Positions 43,821 to 55,600 of a DNA stretch of 64,000 nucleotides are shown piece after piece. The stretch comes from Drechslerella dactyloides. Lineage: Eukaryota; Ascomycota; Orbiliomycetes; Orbiliales; Orbiliaceae. Each line of letters begins with the position of its first letter. Positions within the stretch are counted from its first letter, which is position 1. Below the pieces are notes generated by a model that ran no database searches, had not been told where the DNA came from, and saw only the letters and a program-made list of their open reading frames with translations. The DNA is taken from NCBI GenBank assembly GCA_020064725.1, contig JAGTWJ010000002.1:1860001-1924000 (forward strand). The letters run 5' to 3'. Made by a program: the position numbers and the translations under genes.

Positions 43821-45090
43821 TCAGCCATTCTGAGCACCAGATGCTTCCCGATAATAAGTTATCGAGTTTCCAACAGCGACCAGGTCTTCGCCACTGCCCA
43901 GCTTCGGTAGGAATGAAATTTGAAATACTGGCTTTCCCGACTCTCCAAGAGTGGTGACACACGAGCGTGATTCTATTGACCAAACCTTCGATTTTCCATC
44001 AAAAGCACTGTTGGGATATGCTGGGTTAGATATGCAATTGTACGGCTCAAACGAGATATAAAGTAGACAGTACTTATACTTGCCTTGTCGCTAGAAACTG
44101 GCCAGTCTCACTCCAGGATACAGAGAAAACCCAGCTAGTATGTCCAACCAGATTGAATACCTGTTCTCCAGATCGGACGTCATAGATTGCAATCACTTGG
44201 AAATCACCACCAACAGCCAAAAGCTTGCTCGCTGGCGAGAACGCCACTGCCCGGACGGGTTTGATCAAGCCTAGGACGAAGTCACTAGATTAATTCTGGG
44301 GTTCGAAGATGCGCAGTTTCTGGAAATCTCTACAATTGTCAGACACGGACGAAAAAAGGCGTACCAGTGATTGAGTGTATCATTCGCCCGGTTTCGTTAT
44401 TGAAAATGTAGACGCCGCCATTCTCATGACCAGACGCAGCCAGTTTGCCGTCAGAACTCTAGAGCCGAAGTGTGTATTGCTTAGCTTGAAATTCCTGCCT
44501 TGGTTGTAGAATTGGCGCGATTGATGGCCTTACCACATCTACACACATTGCAAATATGTTCTTCGTTTCGTACTCTCGCAACTGCAGTGCAGGATTCTTG
44601 TCGAGATCCCAGATCTTGATACGTCCATTGTGTGAGCCTGTGATGCAGCGACTCCCATCTGCAGACAGACCGATGGGCCATGTTTGCTCATTTTTGCTGG
44701 CACCTTTGCGTTCACGGTAAATGTTAATAATCTCCGACGGGTTGGAATAGAGCGCCCAGGGATCGATTTTCTAACCGGTAATCTCTCCACTAGGTTCAAG
44801 ATTTTCGAGATCCCATATCCTCATGCGGCCATCGAAGCCTGCAGAGACCGCGCGTTTTCCTGCTTTGCTAACGGCTATGTGGTGGCACCCCAAGGTGTGG
44901 GCATCGTCAAATGTATGCACTAGAGGATGCGCAGGGTCTCTGGTGCTATGTAGCTTGATAGCTGAGGACCCCGAGCCGGTCAAGGTGTATTCGGCGGTAA
45001 CACCAAGGGCATATATTGCGGATTCGTGAGCTGTTCAACCAATTAAATTAACTGACCGAGGCTCGGACGGGGGGCAGTGGCGACTGGCAT
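43821..45090 (-). CDS. SKI8: WD40 protein Ski8 (Rec14/WDR61 family)
   Basis: Secure exons: complement(44776..45030, 44534..44703, 44365..44458, 44084..44270, 43821..44007). WD blades run in Ski8 order: SAIYALGVTAEYTLTGSGSS, LGCHHIAVSKAGKRAVSAGF, NGRIKIWDLDKNPALQLREY, GKLAASGHENGGVYIFNNET, IKPVRAVAFSPASKLLAVGG, TSWVFSVSWSETGQFLAT, FDGKSKVWSI, ending in SITYYREASGAQNG. An in-frame TAG at the end of the first secure exon lies inside an intron (44704..44775). The last intron (44008..44083) has a GC donor (ACAAG|GCAAGT). The first exon is unresolved: 45057..45090 would give 308 aa, the right size, but needs a 26-nt intron. Ski8 serves the cytoplasmic Ski-exosome pathway and, in yeasts, meiotic double-strand breaks. 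Confidence 0.85.
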
Positions 45091-45729
45091 GTCGATAGCG
45101 CGTACGGCAATGTGTGCGTGAAGCGTACCATTATCAATCGAATGCGCAGTCAGATACTGTTTAGACTACAGGGCCAAGTCCAGGTCAGGGCTGCATTCGA
45201 GGTATGCGTTCGGAGAACACTGCACATACCATAGTGCCGCCGACAGACGGTTATCGCGGGAAAGAAGCACGAATGAACTTGGAGAGAGGTGCCGGGCAGC
45301 TGGCTGAGAGTGTTTTGTTGGTCAAGTTGAGTTTGTTGGAAGGGGCGGTCTACGCTGCGTTGCCCTTGATTGTTCCAGGCCATTCTTCACGGCAAGCCTT
45401 CGCAGGCTCAAGGACGGCTATCTCGCTCGCGAGACAATGGAGCAGCTGGGCAACCGAGGGTAATTGATCCAACTGCCCATCTCTCTAAGCAGGCAAGCAG
45501 GCAAGTACTCACTTACATAGGTACTTTCATTGTCTATGTACTTACTTATTTATGTAAGTATGTATGCATGTCCTCGGTAGACGCCGTGCCACTCTTTTAT
45601 ATAATATACAATCGTATGTGATGCATCGATGGCGTATAAGGTACTTATACAGCACTAAGGAATTTATATACATGCTCCCAACCCGCCTACGGGCTATGCC
45701 TGAGACGGAGGACAGGAGGAGCGCCAGCG
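45091..45729. other. Spacer upstream of SKI8 / downstream of bL32m
   Basis: About 640 bp on the 5' side of SKI8. An ORF at 45150..45383 (-) could be an alternative SKI8 first exon but gives no family match. AT-rich TACTTA repeats lie at 45507-45560. Confidence 0.4.
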
Positions 45730-46206
45730 CTATATCGAAGGCTGACTACCAGAGCCCCTTGTGTCATCGGCCGATGCTGCTGAAGAAGAGCCGCTGTCGT
45801 TGCCCTCTGGAACAGGAGGGGTCTTGCTGTCTCTTCCAACGCCAGCTTTCCACATATCCCGGATTTCGTCCACGCACGTGGGGCATAGATGATGGGCTCT
45901 TTTGGTAGCACCGCAGCCAGGACACTCGTTCAGGCTGATGACATCTTGTAGAGCCTTCCCTGCCAGCTGCCTCATTCGCTTGCGGGAATGGCTTTGCTTC
46001 TTCTTGGGCACTGCTCTCAGAATGGACTCCCATAGCTCAGAGATAGCTGGTGGAATGCTAAGTTGGAGGCCGATGGAGAATGCGGGGAGAACGATGGCGG
46101 GGCTTGGAGAAGCGAAGATTCGGCTCCGGTGGTAGGCGATGGTCCGCCAGCTGTGCAGAAGAGAGGATGCTGCGGCGAGCCCACGATTGGAGAGAAGGGC
46201 TGCCAT
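45730..46206 (-). CDS. MRPL32: Mitochondrial large ribosomal subunit protein bL32m (MRPL32)
   Basis: Intronless, 158 aa from the Met at 46206, chosen because MAALLSNRGLAAASSLLHSW is a typical presequence; the frame opens 25 codons earlier. The bL32 core is AVPKKKQSHSRKRMRQLAGK followed by the zinc site CPGCGATKRAHHLCPTC (four cysteines). The C-terminus is Ser/Asp-rich. In yeast Mrpl32 maturation by the m-AAA protease licenses mitoribosome assembly. It is divergent from the septin gene. Confidence 0.9.
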   Translation of the reverse strand: MAALLSNRGLAAASSLLHSWRTIAYHRSRIFASPSPAIVLPAFSIGLQLSIPPAISELWESILRAVPKKKQSHSRKRMRQLAGKALQDVISLNECPGCGATKRAHHLCPTCVDEIRDMWKAGVGRDSKTPPVPEGNDSGSSSAASADDTRGSGSQPSI

Positions 46207-46857
46207 TGCCGCCGAGGACGACCCGGAGAGTAGCAGTCTGAAGAGAAGCGGCGAGGTTATAACGTTAGCCTCGCGATCCATGCAGAAGGGCAGAAACCGA
46301 GTAAGTATGACTACTTATGACTCTCTCGTCTCGGGTACTTCCACTCACCTGCTGGTCTGTGATGCCTGCTGGCTGGCTGGCTGGCCGACCGGCTGGAGTC
46401 GTGCGAGGATGGCGATTGATATGATTGTGGCGGTGGAGTTTTCTGGCTTTGATTGGAGCTGGCGCGCGCAACCTTTTTTGGGCCGCGAAGCGAGTGGGCG
46501 GCCGTTGCTGCGGGCTCCGCTAATTGCAAGCAACCAAGGGCGTGTCGTTCCCCTGAGCGAGCTTCCTCCTTTCCTTCCCTCCCTCCCCATCTTCCTCTTA
46601 TCACCACCATCACCACAATCATCATCACTCCCTTGTTCCTTGCCATCACTGTCGCCGAGGCTTTGGCACGTCTACCATCGGTATACCCTCCCAATTGTTG
46701 CTGAGACGAGACAGAACACCGTCGCGAGTGGAACAGTCCCTCCAAGCTGCTGCTCCCTGCTGAAATTACCCGTTGCCTGCTTGCTCACCACCCTCGTCAC
46801 ATCACAGCAACTTCAGATACCGCCGCGATTCTTCCGCGATCCATCTTACCAGACACA
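46207..46857. promoter_or_regulatory. Divergent promoter bL32m (-) / aspD (+)
   Basis: 651 bp. CT-rich runs near 46560-46620 and 46740-46800 precede the septin start. A long plus-strand ORF across the region (46139..46942) is low-complexity and not called. Confidence 0.45.
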
Positions 46858-48391
46858 ATGTCCGCGACAGTTGCGACAGTTCACCCTCGGAGCCACGTCG
46901 GTTTCGATAGTATCACACAGCAGATCGAGCGCAAGCTCTTGAAACGCGGTTTCCAATTCAATGTCATCTGCGTCGGTGAGTTAGCAATATCGACCATCGA
47001 CCTGTCAAAGAATTAGCAAACTAAATTGGTTGGGCTGTTGGTATAGGTCAAACCGGTCTCGGAAAGTCAACCCTCATCAACACCATCTTCGCCTCGCACC
47101 TCATCGACAGCAAGGGTCGTCTAGCTCCTGATGAGCCAGTTCGTTCCACCACTGAAATCCAGACCGTCTCCCACAGTGAGTATTGTTTCGAGCCCTTCTA
47201 TCTAAACACTTTATCGTCGCGTCGACACAACAAAATACAAGTTCCAAAGCTAATAAATACGCGTAGTTATCGAGGAAAACGGCGTTCGCCTCAGGTTAAA
47301 CATTGTCGACACGCCTGGGTACGGTGATCAGGTCAACAATGACAGATGGTACGCGATTTTTCCTCTAAACTTATAGCATCGATTCAATACCGTCTAAAAT
47401 TACAGCTCGCTAACCGTTGGCTTTGCTTGCCGCAGTTGGGACCCCATTGTCAAATACATCAAAGACCAACATTCTGCCTACTTGAGAAAGGAGCTTACAG
47501 CTCAAAGAGAACGCTATATCCAAGACACCAGGATCCATTGCTGCTTGTTCTTCATCCAGCCTTCTGGACACGCGTATGTGATGATGATGCATTCATAATG
47601 AGACACGGAGTGAATCCACGATTGCTGACAAGCCTACAGCCTGAAGCCAATCGATATAGTCGTCCTCAAGAAGCTGTCGGATGTTGTCAACGTCGTCCCC
47701 GTCATCGCCAAGTCAGATTCGCTGACCCTCGAGGAACGGGCCGCATTCAAGGAAAGAGTGGGTACCCCTGTTATCCACAAGTCTATATCGGACGCTGATT
47801 CGAGGCTGGTCTATAGATCAAGGAGGAGTTTGCTTTCCATAACCTCAAAATGTACCCATATGACAATGACGAGCTGGATGACGAAGAACGTGCCCTGAAC
47901 GCCCAGATCAAGGTTAGTAGCTTCAAGGCGTGGATACTCATCCCAAGTTTATAACATCAGCGGGCTAATAAAATGCAGAATATCATTCCCTTTGCTGTCG
48001 TTGGCTCCGAGAAATCTATCATAGTCGACGGAAAGCAGGTCCGCGGCCGCCAAAACAGATGGGGCGTTATTAATGGTAAAGTAAACCTGTTTCAACCATA
48101 TCACTCAATATGCCACTAATTAGAATTTAATTTATAGTCGAGGATGAGAGCCATTGCGAATTTGTCTACCTTCGCAATTTCCTCACTAGAACCCACCTCC
48201 AAGACCTCATAGAGACAACCTCGCAGATACACTACGAGACCTTCCGTGCCAAACAACTTCTTGCATTGAAGGAGAGCAGTGCCGCTGGTGTGCCTACGAC
48301 AGGAAGCCGGCCAATTTCGCCGTCTGCGGATAGGGAGCTGGGTGCCAGCCGCAACTCCCAGAGGATGACTATGAACGGCGGTGGATATTAG
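46858..48391 (+). CDS. aspD: Septin, Cdc10/AspD class
   Basis: Eight exons: 46858..46975, 47047..47175, 47267..47348, 47436..47573, 47640..47757, 47817..47912, 47979..48075, 48138..48391, 343 aa. The N-terminus SHVGFDSITQQIERKLLKRG is Cdc10-like. G1 is GQTGLGKST, G3 VDTPGYGD, G4 AKSD; the septin-unique element follows in NIIPFAVVGSEKSIIV, RQNRWGVIN and FVYLRNFLTRTHLQDLIETT. There is no long C-terminal coiled coil, as expected for Cdc10. The septin assembles into rods and rings at septation and branching sites. Confidence 0.93.
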
Positions 48392-48928
48392 GACTATCCG
48401 ACGTAGGTCCCAGAAATTTGCAACAACCGATCCAGTTCCCAAGCGGTTAGATGGGTCGGATCTTTTCTAGCTTTTACAGCAATAATTTCAGCCTCGCGAT
48501 TTCCTCTCGTTCCCGGCTCCCCGTTTACGCTTTCACTTCGGCGTGGAAATTTCAAATCGTCTATGTTCATCAATCACCTCACCTTCCACATCACACCTTT
48601 TTCTTTTGGCTTACTTAAATATGGTTCAGGCGAGGGGAGGGGTTAGCTGCAAGTATATAATACTACTTTTAATTTTGTCCGTTCCTTTCCCTATTTCCAA
48701 GATCATGCTTGTAATCTGTAAGCTATCGGCCATCACACTATTCTTAGTCCCCATTCCAGATGTGCGTGATGATATGGTGCGAAGCAACCTTCATTTTCCA
48801 AATTCGGATTCTCAACAGATCCCGAGAGGGATTCTTGAATATCTAGTAAACAGAAGCGCCCGTGCTATTCTTTACCGAAATCTATATGAGTTATGAATAC
48901 CAACCTCTCACCACATGTTGGTGAAATA
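48392..48928. other. Convergent spacer aspD / GUK1
   Basis: 537 bp between convergent stops. AT-rich and T-rich, presumed 3' UTRs. A 117-codon plus ORF (48543..48896) is not supported by any similarity. Confidence 0.5.
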
Positions 48929-49813
48929 TCACTTTTTCCCCATGACGGCTAGAATGTGCCCTTCGAGTTCCTCAAAGGCAGCATCAATCTCGTCGTTTAC
49001 AATGATTTTGTCGTGAAAGCCCGGCGTTTTGGCGAATTCAAGTTCCTTCTCGGCTTGTGCCAACCGCGCGTTTAGGCTCTGTGGAGTTTCCGTGTTTCTT
49101 CCTTCGAGCCTCTGTCGAAGCTCGTCGACGGATGGAGGCTGCACGAAGATGAACGTGCACGTATTGTTTAGATCGGTATTCTTCACCTGTTTGACGCCCT
49201 GTTCAATTTGCGAGAGTAGCTTCAGTATTGCAATTGTTTATATCCGTTGAAGGCCACCTCAACCTGGATGGGGGATGTTAGACGGACGAACGGACCTCCA
49301 TCTCGATGTCGAGAATGCAGACCTTGCCGGCATCCTGGACGTCTTTCACCGCCTGGACAGATGTGCCATATAGATTGCCGGAGAACTCGGCAGTCTCAAT
49401 GAATTTCCCTTCGCTGATTAGTTTCCGGAAGTCGTCCTTCGTCGTGAACCAGTATGCCTTCCCGTGTTCTTCGCCATCTCGGGGATTTCTGCTCGTATCT
49501 GCGAGTGCCCGATAGGAAACCCCAGCATCAGCATTAAGCACATCGTCCACCGACCCGCCGAATGGCAATGGGCGTGCCCTGTATAGGAATGATGGAGCAC
49601 ATGCGACATACGTGACACGGAGAAACCAAACGTGTCGGGGTGCTTCGCAAACAGGCGCTTGAGGAGGGTTGATTTGCCTGCGCCAGACGGCCCGCTGAGA
49701 ACGACGATGGGCAGTTTGGTAGCTATGTATTATTCACCCAAGAAATCAGACACGAGTGGACAGTAATATAGAAGGCGGCGCTCCGTTTTGATTGGTCTCG
49801 TACCGGTAGACAT
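48929..49813 (-). CDS. GUK1: Guanylate kinase
   Basis: Four exons: complement(49804..49813, 49612..49722, 49296..49498, 48929..49198), 197 aa. The first coding exon is only 10 nt (ATG TCT ACC G). P-loop LSGPSGAGKST at residues 12-22, GMP-binding SHTSRNPRDGEEHGKAYWFT, EFSGNLYGTSVQAV, CILDIEMEG and FIFVQPPSVDELRQRLEGR follow the family. The usual SHTTRxPR reads SHTSRNPR here, a mild substitution. It phosphorylates GMP to GDP. The next gene to the right in the window is RAD52 on the same strand. Confidence 0.92.
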
Positions 49814-50297
49814 TGTAGCGATGTATCGAGGAAACGTGGGGAACGGAATTGGCCGCAGCAAGCGCAGCATCGAGCTCGACGTGGACTTTTATGTGTAGCT
49901 CTCTCGCTAAAACAGCATTTACAAACACAAAAACAGGAAGGGTATATACAGCCCAAGAGGTCGTGTACCAGCACCAAAACGCCCCACACATGCAATATAC
50001 CAAATAACACATCTCGTGACGCCAGCCATCGTAGTAGTAGTGGGTTGATTGATCCAACTTGCGTATTTCACCATCTTGTCGTCCTTCCTCTCTATCAAGT
50101 GCGCAATCGCTTCCCCGCTGCTTCATCCATCTCCTGTGCTTCCATCTCTTTCTTCATCTGCATCTGATACAGGGGCGGATGCTGCACGTTTAAAACTTTA
50201 CTGGGAGCTTCAGCCAATATTGGTCGACTCATCATTTCCCTAAACTGTGCGTCAGAATAACATGTCATTTCGTCGTAGTCACGTCTGAGAGAGAAAC
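49814..50297. other. Spacer between RAD52 (3') and GUK1 (5')
   Basis: 484 bp on the upstream side of GUK1, both genes on the minus strand. Minus-strand ORFs here (for example 49746..50126) are not recognised and overlap the GUK1 first exon and intron. Confidence 0.45.
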
Positions 50298-52071
50298 CTA
50301 CTGTACTGGAACACCATCGGAATTCCGCTTCTGAGCGTTAAGAGGTGGGTAGATCTTCTGCCCGCCACCTTGAGCATTTGTTAGTGTCGGTGCCCGAAAG
50401 CCTCTGTTTCCAGGAACGTTCGGGGCAGCAACCCCGTTGGGTCTAAATCCATTGGCACCTGGGGGTTGAAAATTCGGCTTGGGGATGTTGAGTGCCGCAG
50501 AAGGTAGGTCTTGGATTCCCAACTTCGCTCGGGATATGGGGGTTGACTTTGAATGATCTATCCCAGCGGTCTTTTTGATAGAAGGGCTCTGCAATTGCGG
50601 GTTAAAGGCCCCGCCTTCTTTGGCGGTGTTGTTGTCGAGTGTAACACGGGCGCTGAAGAAGGCACCGGGGGGAATTTGGGAACTGTTTGAAGCCTCTGGT
50701 CCACCGCCTGGGGTAGAGAACGGCATTGGCGCGTTACTACGTTGTTCCTGCGCAGTTGACATGGTGTTTGGGCCAGCCGCAGGAGGTCGATGGGTTGGCC
50801 CGCCGTGTGGTTGCACCATCGTCTGTGCTGGCGGCATCATCTGGGCTGCTTGTCGGGTTGCTTCTTGGTTCGTATTTGAGCTGGAGACTCGCGCGGCTGG
50901 GTGGGTTATAGGTTGTGCGAACGTCTTCGGCTGGTGTTGGGGGCCACCTTGAACGGATGAACCAAGTGACGGTTTATTTGGAACGGCACTGGTTTCGGGC
51001 TGTTAGTGGCTACGACTTGTCGATCACATTCGTCTAAGGAAGTGACCCACGGTGCCAATAGTAGCGAATCATCGTCTATGAGACCTTCCATATCGTCCTC
51101 AGCCATACCATAGTCATCAAAATCTAGGAAGTCAAACCCTTGTCAGTTTCGGTCGGTGAGGCCAATCCAAATGTTATACTGACCGCCATATTCGTCGTTC
51201 TCTGCGACGACGTTGCTAAAGTCGATTGCAGGTGGTTCGGGTTCGGTTTTGAGCGCTGATACGGGATTTGAAAGTTTTACTCTCTTCGAAACATCAGGAT
51301 GGCGATATAGAGCCGATTCATCTAGTTCTGCCTATGCATTTCGACAGTGTTAGCTGGATAAGTCTATCGCCTGAGCTTGTTTACCCGAAGCAAGAACCAA
51401 CGAGACCCACCGGTGGAACTTTGATTCTGAGGACTTTCTTCAGAAAGTCGCCGTCTGAGATACAAGTAAATATCTCTCCAAATTGGCGAAGCGTTCGCTT
51501 CAGAGCATCGGTGGTGGCGGACTTTTTCGCTTTTGAGAATGCAGCTGCTTTGCCTTTCATGTTTTCGGCTTCGCCATAGCCAATATCCTATCAATGTACC
51601 ATGCATGAGCGTGATGATCCCGATGTACTTGATATAGTTTGGTATATACCTCTCGGTATGAGCCATCCCGTAGTGTCAGCCGCATGGTTACGGATATGCC
51701 GATACTAACTCGTCCTCCGCTTTCATCCACCTATTACAATACAATTAGCATCACAGAACGGAATCGACAGGGTGAGCGGAAGGCAAACGCACGAAGTCCA
51801 CAGCAACGTCTTGAATTTGGGAAGACCAGCCGTTGAACCCAAAAACATGGTTGGCAATGTTTATCGACTTGTCTCCAGCTATGTAGGCAACCTTCCTCCC
51901 TCCAGGGCCGGCTCGATGCGAGATGAACTCCGGGCCGAGCTTCTTATTGAGTTTCTCTTGTAAAGCTCGGATTTCCTGTGGGCGGTATGCAAGCTGTTGG
52001 TCGTTTCTGTGGGCCTCGTTTTGTTGTCCGTCAGGGGGACCAGATGCAAAGGGATCATCTGGGCGAGCCAT
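50298..52071 (-). CDS. RAD52: Rad52 recombination mediator
   Basis: Six exons: complement(51793..52071, 51650..51730, 51411..51587, 51184..51331, 51051..51123, 50298..50988), about 482 aa. The annealing domain fills the N-terminus: RPQEIRALQEKLNKKLGPEF, SHRAGPGGRKVAYIAGDKSI, NHVFGFNGWSSQIQDV, DIGYGEAENMKGKAAAFSKA, KSATTDALKRTLRQFG. The C-terminal half is Pro/Gln/Asn-rich and disordered, where Rad51 and RPA contacts lie in yeast. The junction of exons 5 and 6 has two phase-compatible solutions (ending LLLAP or LLLAPW). It anneals single strands and loads Rad51 in homologous recombination. Confidence 0.92.
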
Positions 52072-52638
52072 CGCAGTACCTGGTTGGTGGATTACGGACG
52101 CAGTTGATAGTTTACGGGATGTTGTAGTGGCGAGGCTCGAAGGAGGATGTATCCGTAGGCGGGCAGATCAAGGTAGGTTTCGCTTTTGGGTAGGGAATAG
52201 TAGCAAGATCCGATGGTGATGGTGAAGAGGATAAGGATGAGGGAGGCAAGCAAGTTCAACGTTGAAGTTAAGCTGCCTCCGAGCGTTGCCCTTGACTCTA
52301 CGGGAAGACGCGTTGTTGTGCCTCCGCGCTGTGCGCCAAGGCGTCGGATGACTAACTGCAGAACACTCGTCCGAATTCGGAAAACAAACAGGATGGGATT
52401 CCACAGCCATTCATCTGCACCAGCATTCTTAGAAGCGCTCCCACCTGGCCGAGTACCAGTACATGTGTCTATTTTACAGGTGCCCAGATACTCGATTGAG
52501 CTCAAATCACCGATGCGCCATACTGTCCAGACATAACAATATATGATAAACCCTCGGGAGCATTCATTCAATCAACCAGGCTGCATTTCCAGAACAATCG
52601 ATGGGCCGACTCTGAACTCTGCATTTCGCGTAGGCACA
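52072..52638. other. Spacer MTR4 (3') / RAD52 (5')
   Basis: 567 bp upstream of RAD52 and downstream of MTR4. A 159-codon minus ORF (52092..52571) is open but has no recognisable domain. Confidence 0.45.
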
Positions 52639-55600
52639 TCACAAATAGAGCGATTGGGCAGCCACAATATCTGTTCGAGGCAACCAGGCGAGTCAGCATC
52701 ACCATAAAATCACTTTTCACCACACAAGCGCCAGGGAAGAAGGCTCCGGGGAACAAACCTCTCTTGATCAATGCCAAAGCATCTTCAAACTTCTTTTCGA
52801 GCTCCTCGCTACCCATAACCTTAGAAGCAGCCATCATCTGCATCAAGAGTTCCTCAAGTCTTCTGAACATTCGAATTAAACTTCCCTCGTATACTTCCGT
52901 CATTTTACTGGAACAATTGCCGTTAGAAGAATGCAGACATGCTGATTGAACTCAGATCCTCCCAATCCTCGGGACTGACTCACCAGATCGCAGCAAATGA
53001 TGCGCCCTGAGTCCACGAATATACAACTTCCATCAAGTCGGAGGTGATGCCCTTAATATACTCTTCCTCGTTGATCGTAAGCTTGCTTTCGATGGCAATC
53101 TTGGCGAATATTTGTGCTTGTTCTATAAGGGCGCGGTACGGCTTTGCTAGATGGTCTTTTAGCGGCGGTTTGCTGACATCCTTGTTATTGATCTTTTCAT
53201 CGAAAACCAAGCAACTTAGGACGGCAGCACATTGAGCAGGAGTCAGTTCATTGAACATCCGATTGAACATCAGCTCGCTCAGAAGTAGTTCATCGGCAGT
53301 GCTAATTTCACATGCAACCCTATCGGCACAGTAAGCAATCAGCTTGCAATGTAGCAAGTAGTTCGGGTGGTATTGGTACCTCGCCTTCGGTTGTATGATG
53401 TCCGTTTCTGAGATGAACCCAAGGCGACGCAGAACTCTCTTTCTGTACTTCAATTCTTCCAACTGCATCACAGAATGTGCGGACTGTATTCTCTTTCTGA
53501 CTGTTTTCATTTTGGTTACGAGCTCAACCTTGTGAGAATATTTTGTATAGAGCTCCTTTAGTCGGGGTGAGCTATGAAGTGGATTGGATAGAAGCTTTGA
53601 CTCTAAAACTTCGATTTTCTGTAGGCAATCAGTATTAGTAACCTGGCTGAGTTCGATCGAACCATTTTGAGGTCAGAGATCAGGTTAAATACCCTCATGA
53701 GCTTCTTAAAGGACTCATCCGTAATTTGCATGTTTTCAATTGGGTCGAGCAGTGCGATCCCATCTGGAAATCGTCTCTTGACCTCTTCGATTGACTTTTG
53801 GACTGTGAGTCTCTGTTCAGCAGACTTGAGATCTTTCGGGAGGAATATTCGGATGTGACCGATGCCGTCAAGGCAAGAGAGAACGACGGGCACAACTTCC
53901 ATGGTTCCTCGCTCATCTTCTGCGGGTGGATAAACGCCGTCAGGAAGGCCAGCCAAGCCGGACACATTTCCCGTATTGCCGTTGGCAACGGTCAGCAGCA
54001 CATCGACAATGTATGACTCCTGAGCAGAAAATTCCTCGGTGACACCCTAGTGCGAATTCAAAAGTCAGAACTGTCAACCTCTATTTGTAGATGACCGGTG
54101 AGAAAACTACCTTGCCCTTGATTCGCTTCGAGTAATTGACCACAGCACCCCAACCAAATTCTACTCCCTTGTATTTCACGCGGACTAGTCGACCCGGTTG
54201 CATGAACTGGAGACAATAGTTCGGATGATTGACTACATCCCGCATCTGTTGGCCATACGTGTCAAGTTGCTGGCGCAGATCGTAATATTCGCGAATCGTC
54301 CCCTCATCTTCTATTTGTATCGCGTGTCTCTCCACGTCGAGCTCTTGCAGTTCTAGATACCGTCGAATAAGCATGTATTAAAGATGATTCGTGGGGGATC
54401 AACATTACCTTTTTCCAATCCAGAAGCATTGGCTGTGTTCTGAAACTGGAAGAAGCATCGTTCCAGCATGTATTCTGGCGAGATGCCTTCGACTCTCATA
54501 AGGTTTAGAATCATATTATAGCCGAGGTAGAAGGCAGAGTTTAGCTTGTCTTGTTCTCCCTTAACTATGTCTCGGGCCGTGTTCGGTTCTATCTTTTCGT
54601 CGATCATACAGATGACGATGCCTCGGTCGTCGAGGCCACGACGCCCAGCGCGACCAGACATCTGGATGAACTCAGAGGACGAAACCCATCTTTGAGCGAT
54701 ACCATCAAATTTTCTAAGTGATGTGAACACCACGGTTTTGGCTGGCATGTTTAACCCGATAGAGAAAGTTTCAGTGGCGAAGAGGACCTTGATCAGACCT
54801 TCTTGAAACAAGATCTCGATGACTTCCTTCAGGATAGGAAGAAGACCGGAATGGTGAATTCCAATGCCTCTTCTTAAGAGTGGTAAAATATGCTGGATCT
54901 GAGAAATTTCCTTATCCTCGTCCGAGAGTGAGCTGATTGCGTTCTCGAAAACGCGGCCAACTAGAGCCTTCTCGTCCTCGTCATTGAAAGCTAGCTTGCT
55001 CATTTGAAGCGCGTGATTTTCGCATTCTCGCTTACTGAAGCTGAAGACGATGACTGGATTGTAGTTTTTGATCATGATCATTTTCACGATTTTATAGATG
55101 TCGTTAGGCCCTTTGTTGCCCCCCTTATTTGTTTGCCATTTCTTCTTTCCAGGGCCGCCGCGTCGACCATTTGGATTCGCCGGGTCATCGCCCATCTTGT
55201 CGAGTAGCGAACTCATGGCTTTCTGAAAATTGTCCTCTCGGAAGACGCCTTTTTCATCGACAACCAGATGGATGCCATCGGCTCCGGCTGGGAAGAGGTA
55301 GTGTTGGAGCGGCGTAGGCCGAAAATCCGTGTACACAACGTGGCAAGGTTGTACGTGTGTTTTGCAGATCCATTCTGCGAATTGCATGGCATTTGGAATA
55401 GTAGCTGACAGGAAAACGTAGCGGACTTTGTCGGGGAGAAGGATGATGGTTTCCTCCCAGACGACGCCTCTAACCTTATCCCGCATGTAATGAATTTCGT
55501 CAAAGATAACCCATGCAACCTCTCTCATTATTTCAGAGCCACGATAGAGCATTGATCTTAGAATTTCGGTGGTCATAACGAGGCATGTCGCCGACGGGTT

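Noticed and set aside
46139..46942. 267-codon plus-strand ORF before the septin
   Set aside because: Ser/Pro low-complexity, antisense to bL32m at its start and in a different frame from the septin exon at its end.
52092..52571. 159-codon minus-strand ORF upstream of RAD52
   Set aside because: Contains a hydrophobic stretch but no recognisable family, and occupies the RAD52 leader and promoter; left as spacer.
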